From: Chloroflexota bacterium
GTDB lineage: Bacteria > Chloroflexota > Anaerolineae > Aggregatilineales > UBA3940
DNA: 8,543 nt
Reading direction: 5' to 3'
Assembly (NCBI GenBank): GCA_011051745.1
Contig: DRKO01000326.1
Span: 1 to 8,543 of the forward strand
The notes beneath the pieces are model-generated. The model saw only the letters and a list, made by a program, of their open reading frames with translations. It searched no databases and had not been told where the DNA came from. The position numbers and the translations under genes are program-made. Within the stretch, counting starts at the first letter, position 1. Every line of letters begins with the position of its first letter. Below, one piece after another: positions 1 through 5,062 of this stretch.

Positions 1-90
1 AACCCCCCGGCTGTGCAGGAGGGTTCCCATCGCCCCATCGGCCAGCACAGGGCCTCTACCCAGCCTTTCTCGAAATCCCCTCTTCGTCAT
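1..90 (-). CDS. Homocysteine S-methyltransferase-domain protein, N-terminal fragment (runs off left edge)
   Basis: Only the first 30 codons lie in the window. They read to a segment LADGAMGTLLHSRGV at residues 16-30, the first beta-strand signature of the homocysteine-binding methyltransferase barrel (D-G-A-M-G-T), as in cobalamin-dependent methionine synthase MetH, BHMT and the bifunctional homocysteine methyltransferase/methylenetetrahydrofolate reductase. These enzymes move a methyl group to homocysteine to make methionine in the cytoplasm. The start is ATG at 90-88, with a strong GGGGAGGGG ribosome site ending five bases upstream. Another ATG at 95-93 is followed at once by TGA and is rejected. 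Which member of the family this is cannot be told, because zinc-binding cysteines and later domains lie outside the window. The family call is strong despite the short length because the DGAMGT motif sits at the usual distance from the start. Confidence 0.8.
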   Translation of the reverse strand, partial: MTKRGFRERLGRGPVLADGAMGTLLHSRGV

Positions 91-113
91 CGCATCCCCT
101 CCCCTTGTGCGCG

Positions 114-149
114 GAACGTGAAAGGGCGCTGTGGCTCCCCGCCACGTTC
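114..149 (-). promoter_or_regulatory. Leader with two mutually exclusive hairpins before the methyltransferase gene
   Basis: In the minus-strand leader, GAACGTG (149-143) can pair perfectly with CACGTTC (120-114), enclosing 22 bases. A second stem, GTGGC (145-141) with GCCAC (135-131) around a five-base loop, uses three of the same bases (145-143), so both cannot form together. A CCCTT inside the larger loop can also pair with the AAGGG of the ribosome site. I do not recognise a known SAM, SAH or cobalamin riboswitch core here. Regulation is inferred from pairing only. Confidence 0.35.
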
Positions 150-169
150 TTCTAACGATGTGGGCGAGT

Positions 170-198
170 AATGTACATCAGCCTCTTTTGAGGGTCAA
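170..198 (-). promoter_or_regulatory. Sigma70-type promoter for the homocysteine methyltransferase gene
   Basis: Read on the minus strand, TTGACC (198-193) is followed after exactly 17 bases by TACATT (175-170). The -35 box matches consensus at 5 of 6 positions and the -10 box at 4 of 6. The predicted transcript starts near 163, giving a leader of about 73 bases before the ATG at 90. The gene therefore probably has its own promoter even though the thioesterase gene lies upstream on the same strand. Confidence 0.6.
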
Positions 199-218
199 GC
201 CGGGTGGAGGGCGATCGC

Positions 219-260
219 TCATCTCCGGCGGAGGGAGCGCTTCAGCGGTTCATCTCCGGC
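219..260. repeat. Two copies of an 11-bp direct repeat, 31 bp apart
   Basis: TCATCTCCGGC occurs at 219-229 and 250-260 in the non-coding stretch upstream of the methyltransferase promoter. The flanks do not match. Two repeats about three helical turns apart upstream of a -35 box could be a tandem operator, but chance similarity in GC-rich DNA is also possible. Apart from these copies and the C-rich tract next to them, 199-362 shows no gene or RNA that I recognise. Confidence 0.25.
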
Positions 261-282
261 CAGACTCCGCGATGGCTGATGA

Positions 283-333
283 CGAACAGGGGAGGGGGAA
301 GGGACAGACGGAGCGGGAAAGAGCGTGAGGTGC
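283..333 (-). terminator. C-rich, G-poor tract after the thioesterase gene, possible Rho site
   Basis: About 30 bases past the thioesterase stop, the minus-strand transcript becomes very rich in C and U and poor in G for about 50 bases (for example CCCTTCCCCCTCCCC within 303-289). That composition is what Rho loading sites look like. No hairpin followed by a U run was found, so if transcription stops here it is more likely Rho-dependent. The assignment rests on composition and position only. Confidence 0.25.
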
Positions 334-362
334 AGGCCGGAGAGTCGCCCGCCGGAACGGTC

Positions 363-767
363 TTATTCCGGTGCGGGCCTCGCTTTTGCCTGCACCTTCT
401 TGAGGAAGCGCTCGATGTCAATCACGTAGCGTGTGTGTACGCCCTCGCCGATCAACTCGTCCTCGTCCCATGCCCGGATGGCGAACGTGACGCGGCGGCC
501 CTCCACATCGGTGACCTCGGCCTGCGCCCGGACTCGCTGGCCGGGCGGTGTTGCGGCCAGATGTTTGACGCTCAGCTCAACGCCCACGCTGGCCTGCCCT
601 TCGGGCAACAGGTGATCGATGGCCGCCACCGCCGCCGCCTCCATCAGGGCGATCATGGCTGGCGTGGCATAGACATCTATACCGCCGCTTCCCAGATGGC
701 TGGCGACCAGCGCCCTGGTAACCGTCGTTGTCTGTTCGCCGCGCAGCCCCGGTCGGATGTTCTCCAC
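363..767 (-). CDS. FlK-like hotdog-fold acyl-CoA thioesterase
   Basis: This 134-residue protein resembles the thioesterase family typified by fluoroacetyl-CoA thioesterase FlK, which hydrolyses the thioester bond of small acyl-CoAs in the cytoplasm. With the chosen start the active-site pattern is Thr35, Glu43, Gly62 and His69. Its spacing (8, 19 and 7 residues) equals that of FlK Thr42, Glu50, Gly69 and His76. His69 lies in KHLAATPPG, followed by VEGRRVTFAIRAWD and a typical C-terminal helix with ERFLKKV. The start is GTG at 767, with GGGGAG eight bases upstream. An in-frame ATG at 851 has no ribosome site, and its 28 extra residues overlap the promoter region and do not look like the family, so it is rejected. 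The gene is divergent from the FAH-family gene and may act in the same acid-degradation pathway. Activity on fluoroacetyl-CoA is not implied; most relatives have unknown substrates. Confidence 0.82.
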   Translation of the reverse strand: MENIRPGLRGEQTTTVTRALVASHLGSGGIDVYATPAMIALMEAAAVAAIDHLLPEGQASVGVELSVKHLAATPPGQRVRAQAEVTDVEGRRVTFAIRAWDEDELIGEGVHTRYVIDIERFLKKVQAKARPAPE

Positions 768-812
768 AGGTTTTTCTCCCCGCCAAAGGATAGGAACCAG
801 ATTCGCAGGCCA

Positions 813-820
813 AGTATAAT
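813..820. promoter_or_regulatory. Probable -10 region in the thioesterase/FAH divergent gap
   Basis: The 112-bp gap between the divergent starts (768-879) holds a perfect TATAAT on the plus strand at 815-820. TATACT on the minus strand at 818-813 overlaps it. Neither has a good -35 box at 16-18 bases, so activator dependence is possible. For the plus strand, transcription would begin near 827, giving a leader of about 50 bases to the FAH start at 880. Confidence 0.42.
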
Positions 821-879
821 TCAGATTGTACGGTTGGGCCTGCTTTTCCATACCACACGGGAGCTATGGAGAGACGATC

Positions 880-1899
880 ATGAGACTGGTTTCCTACCTC
901 GAACTGCCCGTTGAGACTTCAGCGCCGAAGGTGAAGCTCGGAGCGCTGCTCGGTGATGACTGCGTGATCGATCTGGCCGTCGCCCAGACCTGGGCACAGG
1001 GGGCCTGCGGTTTCCATGCGAAGCCCCTGCCCAGAACGATGCTCGAACTCCTGCGCTCATGGGAGGACAGCATCGCCCACCTGCGGGCTTTGCTCAACGT
1101 CCTGCCCGGAAAGGAGTGCCTGTATCTCAAGGGAGCGCGACGGCAGCCCGTCGCCCGCCTCCGGCGGGAAATCCTGCTGATCGCTCCCCTGCCGACGCCG
1201 CTCACCCTGCGTGAGTTTGAAGGCTTTGAGGGGCACGTCAGGGCCATGTACGGGTTGCGTCGGCGGGGCATTCCTGAGGAGTGGTACGAGATGCCCGTCT
1301 TCTCCTACGGCAACCCCTTTACCGTCTTCGGGCCGGACGAGGTCATCAGCCCGCCGCACCGGGAAGCCTCCCTCGACTATGAGCTTCAGGTCGCCTGCGT
1401 GATCGGGAAACAGGGGCGGGATATTCCCCCCGAAGAAGCAGAGCAGTACATCGCGGGCTACATGATCCTGAACAACTGGGCGACACGTGACATCCAGCGC
1501 CTTGAGATGCGGCTCGGCATCGGACCGGCTAAGGGGAAGGATTTCGCTACGACGCTCGGCCCGGCCATCGTGACGCCGGACGAACTGGCCGACCGCCGGA
1601 TCGGGGAGGGGGCCGATCTGCGCTACGACCTCGCGATGGTCGCCCGCGTCAACGGGGTTGAACGTTCGACAGGCAATCTCAGGGATATTCACTGGACGTT
1701 TGCGCGGATGATCGCCCATGCTTCGCAGGGGGTGATGCTGCACCCCGGAGAGGTGATCGCCTCCGGCACGGTGGAGGGGGGGTCTCTGCTGGAGCAGGGG
1801 GCCGGGGAGAAGGGGGAATGGCTCAGGCCGGGCGACCGGGTGGAGATGGAAGTCGAGGGGCTGGGGAAGCTGGATACCCGGATTGTCGAACCGGCCTGA
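880..1899 (+). CDS. Fumarylacetoacetate hydrolase (FAH) family protein with altered metal site
   Basis: This 339-residue cytoplasmic protein belongs to the FAH superfamily, whose members hydrolyse or isomerise beta-diketo or hydroxydienoate acids, often from aromatic-compound breakdown. The N-terminal ~100 residues form a family-type lead domain. The catalytic domain follows: FEGFEGH with His119, the LDYELQVACVIGK segment (166-178), LNNWATRD (197-204), GPAKGKDF with Lys220, and SGT (295-297) with Glu305. Against human FAH, His133, Arg237, Gln240, Lys253, Thr350 and Glu364 appear conserved. Of the four metal ligands only Glu199 is kept (Glu168). Asp126 is Glu112, Glu201 is Gln170 and Asp233 is Asn199. 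The start is ATG at 880 with GGAGAG six bases upstream; a TTG at 826 adds residues unlike the family. The exact reaction is unknown. It may be a remodelled enzyme, an isomerase or decarboxylase variant, or a protein with weak metal binding. Confidence 0.88.
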   Translation: MRLVSYLELPVETSAPKVKLGALLGDDCVIDLAVAQTWAQGACGFHAKPLPRTMLELLRSWEDSIAHLRALLNVLPGKECLYLKGARRQPVARLRREILLIAPLPTPLTLREFEGFEGHVRAMYGLRRRGIPEEWYEMPVFSYGNPFTVFGPDEVISPPHREASLDYELQVACVIGKQGRDIPPEEAEQYIAGYMILNNWATRDIQRLEMRLGIGPAKGKDFATTLGPAIVTPDELADRRIGEGADLRYDLAMVARVNGVERSTGNLRDIHWTFARMIAHASQGVMLHPGEVIASGTVEGGSLLEQGAGEKGEWLRPGDRVEMEVEGLGKLDTRIVEPA

Positions 1900-1931
1900 C
1901 CTGCCCGCCGGAAGCTACTTCGCGGAGCGAC

Positions 1932-1981
1932 TTAATAAATTTAATCGCGCCGTTGACGATATTAATAAATAAATTTATAAT
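1932..1981 (+). promoter_or_regulatory. Strong sigma70-type promoter with UP-like element for the DUF2089 operon
   Basis: TTGACG (1953-1958), a 17-base spacer, and a perfect TATAAT (1976-1981) make the best promoter in the window. Transcription should begin near 1988. The block TTAATAAATTTAAT at 1932-1945 contains only A and T in otherwise GC-rich DNA. It falls at about -56 to -43, where UP elements bind the alpha subunit of RNA polymerase. TTAATAAAT recurs exactly 30 bp downstream at 1962-1970, inside the spacer. No terminator was seen between the FAH stop (1899) and this promoter. Confidence 0.75.
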
Positions 1982-1994
1982 GTTGATGATCGGA

Positions 1995-2031
1995 CGGTCT
2001 GCGCCGCGTGGCATGATCGCGGCGCGGGCCG
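1995..2031 (+). promoter_or_regulatory. Large leader hairpin before the DUF2089 operon
   Basis: GCGCCGCG (2001-2008) and CGCGGCGC (2018-2025) are perfect inverted repeats around a nine-base loop. As RNA the stem extends outward to 14 pairs (1995-2000 with 2026-2031, including two G-U pairs). It would begin about seven bases after the predicted transcript start and end 31 bases before the ATG. No U run follows, so it is not a standard terminator. It could protect the 5' end, act as an attenuator, or, as DNA, be a repressor operator. The function is inferred. Confidence 0.55.
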
Positions 2032-2062
2032 GTTTGAGAAAAGAGGCTGTAAAGGACAGGCT

Positions 2063-2461
2063 ATGTATCCCACGCCCGGCACGTGCCCCATCTGCGGGGG
2101 GAATCTGGAGATCACGCGCCTGCATTGCCTTCACTGCGACACAACGCTCGAAGGCCACTTCTCGCCCGGTGGTTTTCTCTCTCGGCTCAGCGCGGAGCAG
2201 TTGGCCTTTGTGGAGACGTTCATACGGTGCGAGGGCAAGATCAAGCGGGTTGAAAAAGAACTCGGCATTTCCTACCCCACCGTCCGCGCTCGCCTGGAAG
2301 AGGTGATCCGCGCGATGGGCTTCGAGGTGATCGGCGACTACGCCGATCAGGGAGGGCCGCTCCCCGAAGCCGAACGCCGCCGCATTCTCGACATGCTGGA
2401 GCAGGGCGAGATCACGACCGAAGAAGCGCTGGGCCTGCTGCGCGGGGAGGGACAGGAGTAA
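2063..2461 (+). CDS. DUF2089 family zinc-ribbon/HTH-like protein with C-terminal SHOCT-like hairpin
   Basis: This 132-residue protein has three parts. Residues 8-25 form a zinc ribbon with paired cysteines (Cys8, Cys11, Cys22, Cys25). Residues about 42-90 are a helical region with KRVEKELGISYPTVRARLEE, which looks like a helix-turn-helix recognition unit and is typical of DUF2089. Residues about 103-127 are a helical hairpin, RRILDMLEQGEITTEEALGL, of the SHOCT-like type that closes many DUF2089 proteins. It is soluble, has no signal peptide, and probably binds nucleic acid; no biochemical role is established that I know of. The ATG at 2063 has AAAGGA six bases upstream. It is first in a four-gene operon and lies four bases before the next gene. 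As the only likely DNA binder in the operon, it is the natural candidate for the operon's own regulator (inference). Confidence 0.85.
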   Translation: MYPTPGTCPICGGNLEITRLHCLHCDTTLEGHFSPGGFLSRLSAEQLAFVETFIRCEGKIKRVEKELGISYPTVRARLEEVIRAMGFEVIGDYADQGGPLPEAERRRILDMLEQGEITTEEALGLLRGEGQE

Positions 2462-2465
2462 AGCC

Positions 2466-3599
2466 ATGCCGGTGCAACGGCTCGATCTGGGGATGACCCC
2501 GCACATCAGAGTGCTCACCTGCGGCGGAACGCTCCGGGTTCGCGGGTCGGACCACGTCGAGGTCATGATCGAAAGCGACGACGCTCAACCGGATATAGCG
2601 ACCGAGGGCCCGGAAGCCACCATCAGCAGCCCCGGAGCGGGTTGCTATATCCGCCTGCCCCGGGGCGGCAGCCTCCACATTGTGGAGGTCAGCGACGATC
2701 TGCGCATCAAAGACATAGACGGCCAGATAACGGTAGAGCGCGTCGGGGGCGATCTCTCCATCCGGCGGGTCGGCGCGTTGAGCGTGCAAACCGTCAGGGG
2801 CGGGGCACGGTTGCGCAGCGTGAGCGGCCCGCTGACGCTGGGCGTCGTCGAGCAGGACGCGATGCTGCGGGACATCGGCGCTCCGGCCCGCATTGAGCGC
2901 ATCGAGGGCGACCTGTACGGGCGTGACATCCCGTCCGGGGTCGCCATAGGCTGGACGGGTGGCGATCTGTCCCTGCGCACCGGCTTTGCCCGCGAGGCCA
3001 CCTTCGAGTTCAACGTGGCAGGCGATTCGCATTTCCGCATCCCCTCTGATGCCAGCGTCCGCTTTGTGATCTCCGGGGAGGCCAGGCTGCTTCTGGATCA
3101 CGGACTGGAGGCCCTCACCGGGGACGATCATCAGATCGTCGTGGTCGGGGACGGGGGAGCGACCGTAACGCTCACCACCGGAGGCTCTGTGAGAATCTCC
3201 CGCCGGGGCGGCGAAAGCCTCGGTCGGGAGTTTGCAGGCCTCTTCGAAGACGATCTGAGTGCCTATCTGGCCGATCTGGCGGCCCAGCTTGACGCCCGGC
3301 TTGGAAAGCTGGACGCGGAGATTCGGGACAGCCTCAGGGCGAGTGTACGGGAGAGCCTGCGTGCCAGCCTGCGCGTCAGCCTTCAGGAAGCCGTCCGGGA
3401 GGCACGGAAAGCCCGCCACGAGCGACGACGCCCCGCCCACGCCGAACGCCGCGCCGGAGCCCCTTCCGGTTTCCCCGGCAGGGAAGAGCCGGTCTCGGAG
3501 GAGGAGATAATCGCTGTCCTGCAGATGCTCGAGGAGGGGAAGATCACCGTTGAAGAAGCGAACAGCCTCCTCGAGGCTCTGTCAGGGGAGCAAACCTGA
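2466..3599 (+). CDS. DUF4097-type beta-strand-repeat protein with helical stalk and C-terminal SHOCT-like hairpin
   Basis: This 377-residue protein has no signal peptide or membrane segment, so it is probably cytoplasmic although relatives are often labelled putative adhesins. Residues about 1-245 are short beta strands with recurring GDL.I..V.G units, as expected for a beta-solenoid or DUF4097-like fold. Residues about 252-326 are a long charged helix containing three eight-residue units starting at 289 (SLRASVRE, SLRASLRV, SLQEAVRE). It then becomes strongly Arg-rich and basic. Residues 345-372 are a SHOCT-like hairpin (VLQMLEEGKITVEEANSLLE) like the one in the gene before it. The ATG at 2466 has AGGAG seven bases upstream. 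In Firmicutes, YvlB/LiaX proteins join a similar hairpin to a DUF4097 domain in the opposite order, and LiaX takes part in sensing cell-envelope damage. A similar job here is only an analogy. Confidence 0.8.
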   Translation: MPVQRLDLGMTPHIRVLTCGGTLRVRGSDHVEVMIESDDAQPDIATEGPEATISSPGAGCYIRLPRGGSLHIVEVSDDLRIKDIDGQITVERVGGDLSIRRVGALSVQTVRGGARLRSVSGPLTLGVVEQDAMLRDIGAPARIERIEGDLYGRDIPSGVAIGWTGGDLSLRTGFAREATFEFNVAGDSHFRIPSDASVRFVISGEARLLLDHGLEALTGDDHQIVVVGDGGATVTLTTGGSVRISRRGGESLGREFAGLFEDDLSAYLADLAAQLDARLGKLDAEIRDSLRASVRESLRASLRVSLQEAVREARKARHERRRPAHAERRAGAPSGFPGREEPVSEEEIIAVLQMLEEGKITVEEANSLLEALSGEQT

Positions 3600-3600
3600 G

Positions 3601-4629
3601 ATGGCGTCGGCATTCACCCATCAGCGGGACATCACGGCGCGGGGGGAAGGTCTGTGCCCGACCAACCTTATCCGCGACCTGTACCAGATCGCAGAACTGA
3701 TCGAGCTGTGTTTCGGCTCCCGTCTGGACGAGAGCGGGCGGGCAGCCGTCCGTGAGATGAAATTCATCGCGCGGAGCGGGCCGTTGCTCTGGTTGCTGGG
3801 GCTGTTCAACCGGATCGGGATAGGGCCGGGGCGGGGGTACGTCTGGCGGGAGCAGGGGCGGGTTGTGGGCAACGTCAGTTTGTACAACGCCGGGCAGCAT
3901 CCCGATCTGGGGGCAGGCTGGCTGATTGCCAACGTGGCCGTCCATCCCGACTACCGCCGCCGGGGGATCGCGCAGGCGTTGATGCACGCTGCCATGAAGC
4001 TGGCCCGCCGGAAGGGGGGACGCTGGGCAGCGTTGCAGGTTGAGGCGGATAACGGCGCTGCCCTGGCCCTTTACCGGCGTCTCGGGTTCGAGGAGTTCGA
4101 AACGCTGACTCAGTGGGAGACCGCCATGCTCAGAGTCCCGGAAGACCTGTCGCTCTCCCCTGAAAGGCGCAGATGGCCGGTCCGTCGTCGCCGCCCGTCC
4201 GAGGTGTCCGCCGAGTCCGACCTGATTTTTAGACACGCCCGCCGGGGAGGGATGGGCTGGACCCGCACGATTGACCGGCACGATCTGGTTGACAATCCGT
4301 TCATGTGGTTGCTCCGTCCCGACTACCGCTTGAGGGAGCGATGGGTGCTTCCGGCTGCTGAATCCGGTCGCCTGCTTGGTTCGGCGTGGATCGAATTGAC
4401 AACCCCGCAGCGTCTCCGCGTCTCATTGTTTTTCGATCCTTCTCTTCCTCCGGCAGGGAGGGAAGCTCTGCTGGCCTGGGTTCTGACCCGTCCCGCCCTG
4501 CGAGGTCGCCGGATCAGGCTGGAGATGGCATCCGGGGAGCCTGCAATCGAGGGACTGTTACAGAAGAGCGGTTTTCAACAGGTGCGTGCTCTGATCCAGA
4601 TGCGGCGCATCCTGAACGCGCGAGAATAG
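3601..4629 (+). CDS. Tandem GNAT-family N-acetyltransferase
   Basis: This 342-residue soluble protein has a clear GNAT domain in its first half. NVAVHPDYRRRGIAQALM at 111-128 holds the acetyl-CoA pyrophosphate loop (Arg119-x-x-Gly122-x-Ala124). DNGAALALYRRLGF to residue 163 is the following motif with Tyr158. A hydrophobic stretch, PLLWLLGLF, lies at about residues 61-69, and the basic linker at 181-200 is Arg-rich. The second half (about 205-342) ends in LLQKSGFQQVRALIQMRRIL, the shape of a GNAT C-terminal strand, but has no acetyl-CoA loop. This makes it a degenerate second GNAT fold. Such proteins acetylate amines of small molecules, peptides or proteins; the acceptor here is unknown. ATG at 3601 is one base after the previous stop, with GGGGAG ten bases upstream, so translation is probably coupled. 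An upstream in-frame start at 3550 lies inside the previous gene and is rejected. Confidence 0.85.
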   Translation: MASAFTHQRDITARGEGLCPTNLIRDLYQIAELIELCFGSRLDESGRAAVREMKFIARSGPLLWLLGLFNRIGIGPGRGYVWREQGRVVGNVSLYNAGQHPDLGAGWLIANVAVHPDYRRRGIAQALMHAAMKLARRKGGRWAALQVEADNGAALALYRRLGFEEFETLTQWETAMLRVPEDLSLSPERRRWPVRRRRPSEVSAESDLIFRHARRGGMGWTRTIDRHDLVDNPFMWLLRPDYRLRERWVLPAAESGRLLGSAWIELTTPQRLRVSLFFDPSLPPAGREALLAWVLTRPALRGRRIRLEMASGEPAIEGLLQKSGFQQVRALIQMRRILNARE

Positions 4630-4667
4630 CAGGCCGTTCCCTGAGCCTGTACCCGGAGGGTTAACCT

Positions 4668-5042
4668 ATGTCAACATCTGAAGAGCGGCTGAAAATCCTC
4701 AACATGATCGCCGAGGGCAAAATCTCCGCCGGGGAAGGTGCACAGTTGCTCCGCGCCCTGCGGGAAGCGGGCCGCAGCAGCCAGCGAGCGGCAGGCGGGC
4801 CGGTGGACACGCGCCATCTGCGCGTGCGGGTGATCAATGCCGAGACGGGCAAGGTCAAGGTGAATATCAGCATCCCGATCAGTCTGGTTCAGGTTGCGTT
4901 GCGGATGGGAGCCCGCTTCGTGCCCGATCTGGAGTTCGAGTTTGACGATATTATGGAGGCGATCCGGCAGGGCGCGCGGGGCAAGATCGTGGAAGTGGAG
5001 GATCACACCGACGGCGAGCGCGTCGAGATTTTTGTGGAGTAG
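4668..5042 (+). CDS. Small protein with N-terminal SHOCT-like hairpin (YvlB/LiaX N-terminal type)
   Basis: This 124-residue protein begins with a helical hairpin at about 4-31 (ERLKILNMIAEGKISAGEGA, then QLLRAL), the same module found at the C-end of the first two operon proteins. A flexible linker (about 32-45) leads to a second domain at about 46-124. That domain has beta strands (HLRVRVINAETGKVKVNISI), an amphipathic helix around ALRMGARFVPDLEFEF, a helix DDIMEAIRQGARGKIVEV, and an acidic end (DGERVEIFVE). It has no signal peptide or membrane segment. The domain recurs in Chloroflexota and Firmicutes hairpin proteins as I remember them, without known function. The ATG at 4668 has GGAGGG seven bases upstream. 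It is the last gene of the operon, 38 bases after the acetyltransferase. The following gene converges on it 20 bases away with no clear terminator. Confidence 0.8.
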   Translation: MSTSEERLKILNMIAEGKISAGEGAQLLRALREAGRSSQRAAGGPVDTRHLRVRVINAETGKVKVNISIPISLVQVALRMGARFVPDLEFEFDDIMEAIRQGARGKIVEVEDHTDGERVEIFVE

Positions 5043-5062
5043 CCGGAGGGGATCGCCCCGTC

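Noticed and set aside
211..218. GCGATCGC palindrome (cyanobacterial HIP1-like octamer)
   Set aside because: I noticed only this one copy in the window and nothing else suggests a cyanobacterium.
131..328. Plus-strand frame of 65 codons in the left intergenic region
   Set aside because: No ribosome site was judged convincing, the composition is non-protein-like, and it overlaps the minus-strand promoter and leader.
204..914. Long plus-strand open frame of 236 codons
   Set aside because: It lies opposite the thioesterase gene, whose catalytic motifs are clear, and its translation has no recognisable fold. It is a GC-rich shadow frame.
2412..3440. Minus-strand open frame of 342 codons opposite the beta-repeat gene
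   Set aside because: The plus strand has the family pattern, ribosome site and operon spacing. The minus frame is low-complexity and Pro/Ala/Arg-rich without motifs.
5048..5059. GGGG-ATCG-CCCC inverted repeat in the convergent gap after the SHOCT-like operon
   Set aside because: The stem is only four pairs and no T run follows on either strand, so it does not support a terminator.
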